From NCBI RefSeq assembly GCF_900094575.1, contig NZ_FMAE01000006.1:620001-684000 (forward strand): DNA of 64,000 nucleotides. The letters are read 5' to 3'. The notes under the pieces were generated by a model, which was given only the letters and a program-made list of their open reading frames with translations, ran no database searches and had not been told where the DNA came from. The DNA is from Bradyrhizobium yuanmingense (GTDB lineage Bacteria; Pseudomonadota; Alphaproteobacteria; Rhizobiales; Xanthobacteraceae). How positions within the stretch are numbered: the stretch's first letter is position 1; each line of letters opens with the position of its first letter. Below, one piece after another: positions 19,439 to 27,312 of the stretch. Both the position numbers and the translations under genes were made by a program.

Positions 19439-20395
19439 CTATCCTCCTCCTTGCAAGGCGGCCCACATTTCCTGATCGCGCTTGTCGGTCCAGATCACGG
19501 GGTCGTCGATACCGGACGCTTCGTCGTAAGCGCGCGACACGTTGAACGGCAGACAGTGCTCGTAAATGGCAAAGCTCGAGAATTTCGGATCCATCACCTC
19601 GCGCGTCGCCGCCATCGATTCCTTTAAGCTGCGGCCCTTGGCGACCGAGATTTCGGCGGCACCATAGAGCGAGGTGACGAAGTCGCGCGTCATCGCGATG
19701 GCCTCGCGCACCGTGGCGGTGCCCTTCAGCGCATCGCCGCGGCCCGGCGCGATCGCCTTCGGATTGAAGTTGCGGATCTCGTTCAGCGTCATCGGCCATT
19801 CGCGCAAATGCGCATCGCCGCAATAGCAGGCCGAGTGATATTCGATGAGGTCGCCCGAGAACATCACCTCCGCATCCGGCACCCAGCCGACGATGTCGCC
19901 CGAGGTGTGGCCGGCGCCGAGCTGCATCAGGCGCACCTCGCGCTTGCCGAGATAGATCGTCATCTCGCCTTCGAAGGTCAGCGTCGGCCAGGTCAGGCCG
20001 GGAATGCTCTGCGCATCCTGGAACAGGCGCGGAAAGCGGCCGTACTCGGAATCCCAATCCTGCTGGCCGCGCTCCGCAATCAGCCGATGAGTTTCCTGCG
20101 AGGCGACGATACCTTGGGCGTGATAGGCGGAGGCGCCCAGCACGCGCACGGCGTGATAATGCGACAGCACGACATATTTGATCGGCTTGTCGGTCACCGT
20201 GCGGACCCGCTCGATCACCTTGTTCGCCATGGCCGGCGTCGCCTGCGCGTCGAACACGAGGCAGCCATCGTCGCCGACGATCACGCCGGTGTTGGGATCG
20301 CCCTCGGCGGTGAAGGCATAGAGATCGGTGCCGATCTCGGAGAAGGTGATCTTCTTCTCGGCGAGATCGCCGGTGGATGCGAAGTTTTTCGCCAT
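19439..20395 (-). CDS. Metallo-beta-lactamase-fold protein with altered metal motif
   Basis: 318 residues of the MBL fold. The usual HxHxDH motif reads HYHAVR, keeping the first two His but replacing Asp and the third His by Val and Arg. The downstream His (LGAGHTSGDIVGW) and bridging Asp (MFSGDLIEYH) remain. A mono-metal site is therefore possible; the binuclear hydrolase site is not intact. ATG 20395 is chosen over the TTG one codon upstream. It sits between the DUF2783 and hmgA genes in one strand series and is coupled to hmgA, implying a role in homogentisate or 3-hydroxyphenylacetate breakdown. The exact reaction is unknown. Confidence 0.85.
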   Translation of the reverse strand: MAKNFASTGDLAEKKITFSEIGTDLYAFTAEGDPNTGVIVGDDGCLVFDAQATPAMANKVIERVRTVTDKPIKYVVLSHYHAVRVLGASAYHAQGIVASQETHRLIAERGQQDWDSEYGRFPRLFQDAQSIPGLTWPTLTFEGEMTIYLGKREVRLMQLGAGHTSGDIVGWVPDAEVMFSGDLIEYHSACYCGDAHLREWPMTLNEIRNFNPKAIAPGRGDALKGTATVREAIAMTRDFVTSLYGAAEISVAKGRSLKESMAATREVMDPKFSSFAIYEHCLPFNVSRAYDEASGIDDPVIWTDKRDQEMWAALQGGG

Positions 20396-20413
20396 CAATT
20401 CGTCCTTACCAGG

Positions 20414-20638
20414 TTATTGTTGCTGCTGTTGTTGCTGCTGACCGTCGATCATGCGGCGCCTGGCCAGTCCGATCGCCTCGCGCAGCACGTCGATGTCGCC
20501 GATATGGTTGGCGAGGATCAGAACCAGCGCCGCGTCGAAATCGGCGCTCTGCTCCTCGGTCAGGCCGCGATGCGCCTCGACGATGGCGCGGAAGGCATCG
20601 TCGGGGCGTGCGAAGTTCGAACTGGTGGAGAGCGGCAT
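20414..20638 (-). CDS. DUF2783 small protein, possible monooxygenase coupling factor
   Basis: 74 residues starting MPLSTSSNFARPDDAF, with the conserved LILANHIGDIDVLREAIGLARR helix; the last eight residues are a run of Gln (from a cag/caa tract). It matches DUF2783. ATG 20638 follows GAGG; an in-frame TTG at 20650 would overlap the previous stop. It lies between a flavin monooxygenase gene (9-bp gap) and the MBL gene. In Pseudomonas putida, the flavoprotein MhaA works with a small coupling protein MhaB to make homogentisate; a similar role here is inference from size and position. Confidence 0.8.
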   Translation of the reverse strand: MPLSTSSNFARPDDAFRAIVEAHRGLTEEQSADFDAALVLILANHIGDIDVLREAIGLARRRMIDGQQQQQQQQ

Positions 20639-20646
20639 GCCAGACC

Positions 20647-22305
20647 TCAATACAAACCTTCGGCTCGCGCCAGCGCCGCCGCGATCGCCGAACGCGTCGG
20701 ATGACGGAAGCGCGCCGCGACATAACCGTCGGGCCTCAGCAGGTAGGCGGCACCCGGCACGGCGCCGTAGCGCTTTGCGATTAGGCCCGAGGGATCGGCA
20801 AATTCACCGTCGCCGCCAATGCGGATGCCCTTGATACCATCAGGCGCATCGATCGGCGCGCCATTGCTGAACGACAGCAAGGTGAAATCCGTTCCACCCT
20901 TGCGGAAGGCATCCGTCAGATAGATCGGCTCGCCGGCGGACGTTGCGGCGGGCGCGTCGAGCATCGAACCGCCGGGCGGCGGTCCACCCCGCCACGTATC
21001 CGCATCAAGCGAGGACAGCGGCGTATCGTAGCTGCACGGCACCGACAGCCGACCGCCATTGACCATGCGCTTGCCGAACTCGGTTTCCTTGGCCAGCGAC
21101 AGCACCGCCTTGCGCAACCGCGCCTCCTGATGCGAGTTCGGTGCCATGAAGTCGGTCGAGCGGGTGGATTCGCGGATGTTCTCGTCGGCCGCCATGCTGC
21201 GCTCGAGATGGTAGCTCTCCAGCAGGCTCGCAGGCGATTTGCCGCGCAGCACGCGGTCGAGCTTCCAGGACAGATTCTCCGCGTCTTCGAGTCCCGAGTT
21301 CGCGCCACGCGCACCGAAGGGCGAGACCTGGTGCGCGGAATCGCCGGCAAAAATGACGCGGCCATGGATGAAGCGGTCCATCCGCCGGCACTGGAATTTG
21401 TAGAGCGAAATCCACTCGAACTCGAACTTGTCATGGCCGAGCATGCGCGCGATCCGCGGCCGCACGTTTTCCGGCTTCTTCTCGAGGACCGGATCGGCAT
21501 AGCGATTGAGCTGGAGATCGATGCGCCAGACATCGTCGGGCTGCCGGTGCAGCAGCGCCGAACGCCCGGCATGGAACGGCGGATCGAACCAGAACCAGCG
21601 CTCGGTCGGAAATTCCGCGGTCATCTTGACGTCGGCGATCAGGAACTGATCCTCGAAGATCTGGCCGGCGAATTCCGCCCCGACCATCTGCCGCAGCGAG
21701 GAGCGCGCGCCGTCGCAGGCGACGACATAGCGCGCATTCAGGCGGTAGGCGCCCTCGGGCGTCTCGATCGTCAGCAGCGCGGATTCGTTGCGCTGCTCGA
21801 GCGCTGTCACCTTGTTGCGCCAGCGCAGGTCGATCTCCGGCAGCTCGTTGATGCGATCAACCAGATAGGCCTCGGCGTAATATTGCTGGAGATTGATGAA
21901 GGCCGGCCGCTTGTGACCGTCTTCGGGCAGGAGATTGAACTGGTAGAGCTGCGACTCGCCATGGAAGATCCGCCCCACACTCCACACCACGCCCTTCTCG
22001 ACCATGCGGTCGCCGACGCCGAGCCGGTCCCAATATTCCAGCGAGCGTTTCGAGAAGCAGATCGCGCGCGAGCCCTCGCCGATGCGGTCGGCATCATCGA
22101 GCAGCACGACGCGCTGGCCGCGCTGGGCAAGATCGATCGCCAGCGACAACCCGACCGGGCCCGCGCCGACGATCACGACCGGATGCGCCGCGGGGCTCGA
22201 GCCGGGGCGGTCCTGATCGGGGTGACGGCGGTAGCCGAACTGGGTCTTGGCTTGAGCGGTCTTAGCTTGAGCGGTCTCGGCGTGAGGGGTATTGGCCGGC
22301 GCCAT
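20647..22305 (-). CDS. FAD-dependent aromatic monooxygenase (MhpA/MhaA-like)
   Basis: 552 residues. An N-terminal low-complexity stretch contains repeated TAQAK (a 15-bp DNA repeat). It is followed by the FAD-binding motif VVIVGAGPVGLSLAIDLA (about residue 43), the mid-protein CDGARSSLRQ motif and the GDSAHQVSPFGARGANSG motif (about 315). These define group A flavoprotein hydroxylases such as 3-(3-hydroxyphenyl)propionate hydroxylase. Its place at the head of an hmgA/fahA series suggests it hydroxylates a phenylacetate-type substrate, for example 3-hydroxyphenylacetate, to homogentisate. ATG 22305; divergent from the MarR gene at 22417. Substrate is inferred. Confidence 0.88.
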   Translation of the reverse strand: MAPANTPHAETAQAKTAQAKTQFGYRRHPDQDRPGSSPAAHPVVIVGAGPVGLSLAIDLAQRGQRVVLLDDADRIGEGSRAICFSKRSLEYWDRLGVGDRMVEKGVVWSVGRIFHGESQLYQFNLLPEDGHKRPAFINLQQYYAEAYLVDRINELPEIDLRWRNKVTALEQRNESALLTIETPEGAYRLNARYVVACDGARSSLRQMVGAEFAGQIFEDQFLIADVKMTAEFPTERWFWFDPPFHAGRSALLHRQPDDVWRIDLQLNRYADPVLEKKPENVRPRIARMLGHDKFEFEWISLYKFQCRRMDRFIHGRVIFAGDSAHQVSPFGARGANSGLEDAENLSWKLDRVLRGKSPASLLESYHLERSMAADENIRESTRSTDFMAPNSHQEARLRKAVLSLAKETEFGKRMVNGGRLSVPCSYDTPLSSLDADTWRGGPPPGGSMLDAPAATSAGEPIYLTDAFRKGGTDFTLLSFSNGAPIDAPDGIKGIRIGGDGEFADPSGLIAKRYGAVPGAAYLLRPDGYVAARFRHPTRSAIAAALARAEGLY

Positions 22306-22347
22306 ACACGAACCTCGGCTCTGGTCAGGACAGGATCGATCTGCTAG

Positions 22348-22367
22348 ATAGTCTCACGTGCAACTAT
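22348..22367. promoter_or_regulatory. Palindromic MarR operator candidate
   Basis: A 20-bp imperfect dyad centred on CACGTG with outer arms ATAGT and ACTAT; 8 of 10 positions match in each half. It lies between the divergent flavin monooxygenase and MarR genes, 43 bp before the monooxygenase start. Binding by the MarR protein is inferred. Confidence 0.5.
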
Positions 22368-22416
22368 TTTGGACCGGAGCCGGCCGGCCGTCAACTGGAA
22401 TTCGGAGGCGCTCTCC

Positions 22417-22950
22417 TTGGCGAGGACATCCAGCGACATCGCGCTCAAGGCGCGTGCGGCCGACGAGCGGCCAAAGCCGCGGCTCGATTTGTTCAGGTTC
22501 GTGCCGTTCCGCCTCAACCGGCTCGCCGCGGAGGTCAGTTCCGCGCTGTCGGTCGAGTATCAGGAACGCCACGGCCTCGACATTCCGGCCTGGCGCGTCA
22601 TCGCCACGCTCGGCTTCCGCAATGATGCCTGCAGCGCGCAATACATTTCGCAATGCACCCGCACGCACAAATCCACCATCAGCCGCGCAGTGACGGCGCT
22701 GCTCAGCGACGGCCTGATCGAGCGGGTCGAGAACGAAGCCGACCGCCGCGAATTCCGCCTGCAACTGACGAAAAAGGGCCGCGCGCTCTACGAGGAGCTG
22801 TTCCCGCAATTGCTGCGGCGAGAGGACGAGATCCTCGCCTGCCTCTCGGCGCAGGAGCGCAAGCAGCTCTCGGCCCTGCTCGGCAAGATCGAGCAGAGCC
22901 TCGATCTGATCCAGACCAGCGAAGAGGCGGATGCGAAGCAGGCGTATTAG
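22417..22950 (+). CDS. MarR-family transcriptional regulator
   Basis: 177 residues. The winged-helix core spans about residues 30-145, with AWRVIATLGF, THKSTISRAVTALLSDGLI and the wing NEADRREFRLQLTKKG. TTG 22417 follows GGAGG at a normal distance; an earlier in-frame TTG at 22369 would fall on the operator-like palindrome side. It is divergent from the monooxygenase that heads the homogentisate series, so it probably controls that operon in response to an aromatic acid. Its last 55 codons are repeated almost exactly at 23797-23961 (see that entry). Confidence 0.9.
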   Translation: MARTSSDIALKARAADERPKPRLDLFRFVPFRLNRLAAEVSSALSVEYQERHGLDIPAWRVIATLGFRNDACSAQYISQCTRTHKSTISRAVTALLSDGLIERVENEADRREFRLQLTKKGRALYEELFPQLLRREDEILACLSAQERKQLSALLGKIEQSLDLIQTSEEADAKQAY

Positions 22951-22953
22951 GGC
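22786..22953 (+). repeat. 168-bp direct repeat, copy 1 (inside marR 3' end)
   Basis: Bases 22786-22953 recur at 23797-23964, an offset of 1,011 bp, with only three mismatches (gcggatgcgaag against gccgacgccaag). This copy is the intact 3' end of the MarR gene. Confidence 0.95.
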
Positions 22954-22994
22954 GCCCACCCATAAGGCGCAGACGTCAGCTTTTGGGAGCCCGG

Positions 22995-23759
22995 TTGAGA
23001 AAACTTGGTAGGACCGTGACGGCAGCGAGGTATATAGCGATGCTCCTTGTGGCGTTTGCCGCAACTCGCGCATACGCCGCTGACATAGGTTATCTGGCTC
23101 CCCCTGGAGTCGCGGCAAACGAGTTTCCCTCACCGCAGCGTCCTGTCGCACGGATCGTCAGCCCGCGCCGCTCCGCCGAAGAGCGCCGCGACGCCCTCAA
23201 TGAGGCCGGTCAAATCGCACGCGCTCTTGAACTGAAACCAGGGATGACTGTCGGCGACATTGGAGCAGGCAGTGGCTACCACACGGTCAGGCTCTCGCAC
23301 CTCGTCGGATCCGCCGGCTCTGTCGTTGCCCAGGACGTCACGCGGGATTACCTCGTCGAACTCGCCAGGCGAACAAAACTTCTGAAGTTGACAAACGTGC
23401 AATTCGCGCTCGGCGAACCACACGACCCGCGTCTGCCCGCTTCCTCGCTGGACGCCGCAATCCTTGTGCATATGTATCACGAGATAGCCCAACCCTATGC
23501 CTTTCTCTACAATCTTGCGTCCGCCTTGAAGCAAGGTGCGCGGGTCGGAATTGTCGATCTTGAGCTTCCGACGTCGAAGCATGGCACGCCAATTGAGCTC
23601 TTGCGCTGCGAGTTGACCGCCGTCGACTATCGCGAGATCGCCACATATAAGCTCGCAGGGGGCGGAGGATACCTGGCGGTATTCTCTCCTCCGGAGCTAG
23701 CGGCTCGAAAATCTCCCCACGATATCGTTGCTTGCGGGGATCCTGCCGGTGCTCGTTGA
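22995..23759 (+). CDS. Exported class I SAM-dependent methyltransferase-like protein
   Basis: 254 residues from TTG 22995, which follows GGGAG; GTG 23016 is an alternative. A signal peptide (RYIAMLLVAFAATRAYA) precedes a Rossmann methyltransferase domain with SAM motif VGDIGAGSGYHTVRLS (about residue 82), VAQDVTRDYL and a VHMYHEIAQPYAF post-motif. Secreted methyltransferase-like proteins with this layout occur in alpha- and gammaproteobacteria; the substrate is unknown. The gene lies wholly between the two copies of the 168-bp marR repeat and has more AT-rich codons than its neighbours. This suggests it arrived with the event that made the duplication. Confidence 0.8.
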   Translation: MRKLGRTVTAARYIAMLLVAFAATRAYAADIGYLAPPGVAANEFPSPQRPVARIVSPRRSAEERRDALNEAGQIARALELKPGMTVGDIGAGSGYHTVRLSHLVGSAGSVVAQDVTRDYLVELARRTKLLKLTNVQFALGEPHDPRLPASSLDAAILVHMYHEIAQPYAFLYNLASALKQGARVGIVDLELPTSKHGTPIELLRCELTAVDYREIATYKLAGGGGYLAVFSPPELAARKSPHDIVACGDPAGAR

Positions 23760-23796
23760 CATCGCGCCCGCCTCCCGTCTCAACCCATCCGACGAA

Positions 23797-23961
23797 CTCT
23801 ACGAGGAGCTGTTCCCGCAATTGCTGCGGCGAGAGGACGAGATCCTCGCCTGCCTCTCGGCGCAGGAGCGCAAGCAGCTCTCGGCCCTGCTCGGCAAGAT
23901 CGAGCAGAGCCTCGATCTGATCCAGACCAGCGAAGAGGCCGACGCCAAGCAGGCGTATTAG
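23797..23961 (+). pseudogene. Duplicated 3' fragment of the MarR gene
   Basis: This stretch encodes the last 55 codons of the MarR regulator at 22417-22950, from LYEELFPQLLRRE to the stop, with three silent-type differences. It lacks the DNA-binding domain. An open frame runs into it from 23728, but the upstream part is unrelated to MarR. It is a remnant, forming the second copy of the 168-bp direct repeat (to 23964). Confidence 0.88.
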
Positions 23962-23999
23962 GGCAGGCTGTCGCGAGCGGTTAGTAGATGAGAGGCGAA

Positions 24000-24350
24000 A
24001 TGAATAGCCAAGAATTCGTTGAAGCCATCAAGCGCTATGTGAAGGATGCCGCAATCGAAGATACAATAGCCGGTCTGAAGAACCCTCCGGGTAGGAGTGT
24101 GCCGCTCCGAGAGCGGGCGTGCTCGGATTGGTACAACGGCCTACGACCGGAAGACGCTGATAACGTTAATCGCGTGATCGCGACATCAGTCCATCAAGCG
24201 CTGTTCGGGCTTCTTGCAGTGCTCGATGGCGTACGAACCATTGACGACGAAGCGGGACGGTTCGAGCTGACTTATGTTGGCGCGAAGCGGATCTTGCTCA
24301 ACGATCAACAGGCCATTGGTCTACACGACCTCCTGAACGCCCCGAACTGA
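24000..24350 (+). CDS. Hypothetical protein
   Basis: 116 residues, soluble, mixed charge (NSQEFVEAIKRYVKDAAIEDTI at the start, LLNDQQAIGLHDLLNAPN at the end). ATG 24000 with gaggcg 5 bp upstream is preferred to ATG 23988, which overlaps that site. I do not recognise the family. It lies just beyond the second marR repeat, its base composition is lower in GC than the neighbouring genes, and it is followed by a palindrome. It may belong to the same acquired segment as the methyltransferase. Confidence 0.65.
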   Translation: MNSQEFVEAIKRYVKDAAIEDTIAGLKNPPGRSVPLRERACSDWYNGLRPEDADNVNRVIATSVHQALFGLLAVLDGVRTIDDEAGRFELTYVGAKRILLNDQQAIGLHDLLNAPN

Positions 24351-24354
24351 GCTG

Positions 24355-24430
24355 GTGGGTAGAGCGCCAGCGAAACCCATCCTACGAGCTGTCATTCCGG
24401 GGCGCCGCAGAGCGGCGAACCCGGAATGAC
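24355..24430. terminator. Palindromes between convergent genes
   Basis: A short gtgggt...acccatcctac inverted element (24355-24385) is followed by a hairpin with perfect 10-bp arms gtcattccgg (24391-24400) and ccggaatgac (24421-24430). It lies between two convergent genes, so it could end both transcripts. The same sequences are of a dispersed-repeat kind. Confidence 0.55.
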
Positions 24431-24440
24431 GGCGACACCA

Positions 24441-25247
24441 TCACCTCGCAAACGACCGCGTCGGCGGCAGATGCAGCGCCCAGGCATCGACCTCATCGCT
24501 GGCGCGCGGATAGATCTCGGTCACGATCGGATCGTGGCCGGGGATGAACCTGTCGGGATGGCCGGCGAGGTGCTCGATCGTGTCCCAGCCTTGCGCCATG
24601 TCGCCGACATTATAAACGATCGGGAACGGGCTCTTGCGCTGCAGATTGGCGTAATAATGCGCGGCATCTGAGGCCAGCACCACGGCGCCGCGCGCGGTCT
24701 CGACCTTCACCACCTGCAAGCCGTCGGAATGGCCGCCGACGCGGTGCACGGTCACGCCGGGAGCAACCTCGCCATCGCCGGAATAGAAGGTGACGCGCTC
24801 GCCATAGACGTGGCGCACCATCAGCGTGACATGCTCGACCGAGAACGGGTGGCGCAGCAGGCCGTTGCACATGCAGCGTCCGGTCGCGTAGGCCATCTCG
24901 CGCTCCTGCAGATGGAAGCGCGCGTTGGGAAAGCGGTCGAGATTGCCGGCATGGTCGTAATGCAGATGTGTCACGATGACGTCACGAATGGCTGACGCCG
25001 AAACGCCGAAACGCTCCAGCGCATCGACGGGATTGAGCGTGAGCTTGCGCGCCCGCGCGCTCGCCTCCTCGGCGTTGAAGCCGGTATCGACCAGAATGTC
25101 GCGGCCGTGCCCGCGAATCAGCCAGACGAAATAATCGAGGTCCTGCGCCGCGCTGTCATGCGGGTCGGGCACGAGGAAGTTCATGTGGGGGGTGCGCGGC
25201 GACATCGTCGCATAGCGCAGGGCGTAGATCTCGTAGACGTTTCCCAT
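24441..25247 (-). CDS. AHL-lactonase-type metallo-beta-lactamase-fold hydrolase
   Basis: 268 residues with an intact binuclear zinc motif THLHYDHAGN (about residue 103). Further ligands are His in VGGHSDGLQVV, Asp in LASDAAHYYANL and His in FIPGHDPIV. The spacing matches the AttM/AiiA N-acyl-homoserine lactonase family, though many members hydrolyse other lactones. No signal peptide, so cytoplasmic. ATG 25247 has a gggaaacg-type leader. It is not visibly linked to a quorum-sensing gene here, so true quorum quenching is uncertain. Confidence 0.85.
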   Translation of the reverse strand: MGNVYEIYALRYATMSPRTPHMNFLVPDPHDSAAQDLDYFVWLIRGHGRDILVDTGFNAEEASARARKLTLNPVDALERFGVSASAIRDVIVTHLHYDHAGNLDRFPNARFHLQEREMAYATGRCMCNGLLRHPFSVEHVTLMVRHVYGERVTFYSGDGEVAPGVTVHRVGGHSDGLQVVKVETARGAVVLASDAAHYYANLQRKSPFPIVYNVGDMAQGWDTIEHLAGHPDRFIPGHDPIVTEIYPRASDEVDAWALHLPPTRSFAR

Positions 25248-25596
25248 GGGGCTCGCTTTTTTTTAGAGTTGGATCTTGGACGATCGCGCACACCAAGCCA
25301 CCACCGGCAGGAAAGGTCAAACCCGGAGGCGCGGCTGCAATGTGAGATCGATCACGTCTTCACCCGCCCTGGCTGCGCTAAGGTCCGCCGGACAGCATCG
25401 AGGTACCGAGGACCGTCATGATAACCCCATCCATTCCTCTCGCGGCATGCCCATCCGCTGCGGTCCATCATCGGGATAAGGTCGAATCTCCAAGCGGTTG
25501 ACGCCCTCCGTCCCCGGTTTGATAATGAGGTAAGCGTAAGTTAAGGTCGCCGCGGCGCAAGCTGGAACGGCGCCTTTTGGCTGGACCGCGCTGATT
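25248..25596. other. Divergent intergenic region
   Basis: 349 bp between the lactonase and the caspase-fold gene. No small gene is convincing. It contains a good sigma-70 promoter pair for the rightward gene (25498-25526). A run of T residues near 25258 lies upstream of the leftward gene and has no hairpin. Confidence 0.6.
25498..25526 (+). promoter_or_regulatory. Sigma-70-type promoter of the caspase-fold gene
   Basis: TTGACG (25498-25503) and GATAAT (25521-25526) are separated by exactly 17 bp; each hexamer has one mismatch to consensus. The start of transcription would fall near 25533, leaving a leader of about 65 nt before ATG 25597. Confidence 0.55.
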
Positions 25597-27165
25597 ATGA
25601 AAATTCGCTTCTTTTTTCTTCTGCCCTTGCTGATCTCGCTCGTCCCGACGGCCCCCTCGCTTGCGGCCGGCGACCGTTTTGCGCTGGTCATCGGCAACGC
25701 CAAATATCCGGATGCGGATGCCCCGCTGAAGGAACCGATCAACGATGCGCGCGCCGTCGCCGACGAGCTCAAGCGCGACGGCTTTTCGGTCGAGCTCGGC
25801 GAGAATCTGACCGGCGACGCCATGCGCCGCGCCTTCGACAAGCTCTACGGCAAGATCAAGCCGGGCTCGGTCGCGCTGGTGTTCTTCTCAGGTTTCGGCA
25901 TCCAGTCCGCGCGCCAGAGCTATTTGCTGCCGGTGGATGCGCAGATCTGGACCGAGTCCGACGTGCGCCGCGATGGCTTCAGCCTCGAGACGGTCCTCGG
26001 CGAGCTCAACACCCGCGGCGCCGGCGTCAAGATCGCGCTGGTCGATGCGTCCAGGCGCAACCCGTTCGAGCGCCGGTTCCGCAGCTTCTCAGCGGGCCTG
26101 ACCCCGGTGATCGCCCCGAACGGCACGCTGGTGATGTACTCGGCGGCACTGGCCTCGGTGGTCTCGGACGCCGGCGGCGACCGCAGCCTGTTCGTTCAGG
26201 AGCTGCTGAAGGAAATCCGCGTTCCCGACCTGATGGCCGAGGAGACGCTGAACCGCACCAAGATGGGCGTCACCCGCGCCTCGCGCGGCGAGCAGGTGCC
26301 GTGGATTTCCTCGTCATTGGCCGAAGATTTCTCGTTCATTCCGGGCGCCGGCGGATCGCGTCCGGCAACGCCGCCGCCCGCGCCTCCCGCCGCGCCGGCC
26401 GTCGTCGCCAACAACCCGCCGCCCGCCCCTCCCGCACCGCCGACACCACCGCCGCCGCCGAAGCCGGCCGACAGCGCGGCTGCGGCTCCCGCTCCTGCGC
26501 CTCCGCCACCTGCGGCTCCAGTCGCGGCGCCGGCACCGGCGCCCGCGCCTGCTCCCACGCCGAGGCCGCAGATCGAGGCCGCCCTGCCCCCGCCGCCACC
26601 GCCGGTGAAGCCGGTTGATCCCGTTCCTGCGCCGAGCACGGACGGTGGGCCGAGCGCTGCCGCCCTGGCTGACGATCCCACGATCAAGAGCCTGACTGCC
26701 AAGATTGCCGCCAACCCTGACGACGTGAACGCGCTGTACCGCCGCGGCCAGGTTTATGCCAGCAAGGGCGCCTACAGCCTCGCCATCAAGGATTTCGACG
26801 ACACCCTCCGGATCAATTCGAAGGACGTCGAGGCCCTCAACAACCGCTGCTGGACCCGCACCGTGGTCGGCGACCTCCAGGCCGCGCTGAAGGATTGCAA
26901 CGAGGCGCTGCGGCTGCGGCCGAACTTCGTCGATGCACTGGACAGCCGCGGGCTCGTCAATCTCAAGTCGGGCGCGGTGAAGAATGCGATCGCCGATTTC
27001 GACGCGGCCCTGAAGATCAACCCGCGCCTGACGTCCTCGCTCTACGGACGCGGCCTTGCCAAGCAACGCAACGGCTCGGCCCAGGAGGGGGCGCTGGACA
27101 TCGCCAATGCTAAGGCGATGGATCCGAACATCGTTCAGGAATTCGCAAGCTACGGAGTGCGCTAG
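25597..27165 (+). CDS. Caspase-fold protein with both catalytic residues lost, plus TPR repeats
   Basis: 522 residues: signal peptide (residues 1-24), p20-like caspase domain (about 25-240), a Pro/Ala-rich linker (about 245-345) and three TPR-like repeats (about 360-500: NPDDVNALYRRGQVYASKGAYSLAIKDF and two more). In active caspases the dyad is His in SGHG and Cys in DACR. Here these read SGFG (Phe100) and DASR (Ser152), so peptidase activity is not expected. The fold landmarks VIGNAKY, YLLPVDA and RRNPFERRF are kept. Such a secreted pseudo-enzyme could be a binding scaffold in the envelope. It heads a series with OmpA-like and RND-pump genes. A paralogue lies at 55623-56471. Confidence 0.88.
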   Translation: MKIRFFFLLPLLISLVPTAPSLAAGDRFALVIGNAKYPDADAPLKEPINDARAVADELKRDGFSVELGENLTGDAMRRAFDKLYGKIKPGSVALVFFSGFGIQSARQSYLLPVDAQIWTESDVRRDGFSLETVLGELNTRGAGVKIALVDASRRNPFERRFRSFSAGLTPVIAPNGTLVMYSAALASVVSDAGGDRSLFVQELLKEIRVPDLMAEETLNRTKMGVTRASRGEQVPWISSSLAEDFSFIPGAGGSRPATPPPAPPAAPAVVANNPPPAPPAPPTPPPPPKPADSAAAAPAPAPPPPAAPVAAPAPAPAPAPTPRPQIEAALPPPPPPVKPVDPVPAPSTDGGPSAAALADDPTIKSLTAKIAANPDDVNALYRRGQVYASKGAYSLAIKDFDDTLRINSKDVEALNNRCWTRTVVGDLQAALKDCNEALRLRPNFVDALDSRGLVNLKSGAVKNAIADFDAALKINPRLTSSLYGRGLAKQRNGSAQEGALDIANAKAMDPNIVQEFASYGVR

Positions 27166-27312
27166 TATTTTTTTGAGTCGGGCCCCCGTCCAAGGCTCGA
27201 ACCTTGAACAGCCCTGGGAAGACCAATGGGCGGATGCCGCAACAGGCTTTTTCGGGGGCGTGTTGCTTGAATTTTGAGAGCACGTGAGCTGGCTGCGCAG
27301 GAGGGACTGGGA

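Noticed and set aside
23728..23961. 77-codon gene ending in MarR sequence
   Set aside because: The upstream part is unrelated to MarR; it is the duplicated 3' fragment, not a gene.
27185..27210. GGTTCGAGCC-like string resembling a tRNA T-loop
   Set aside because: It is part of a short palindrome; no acceptor, D or anticodon arms are present.
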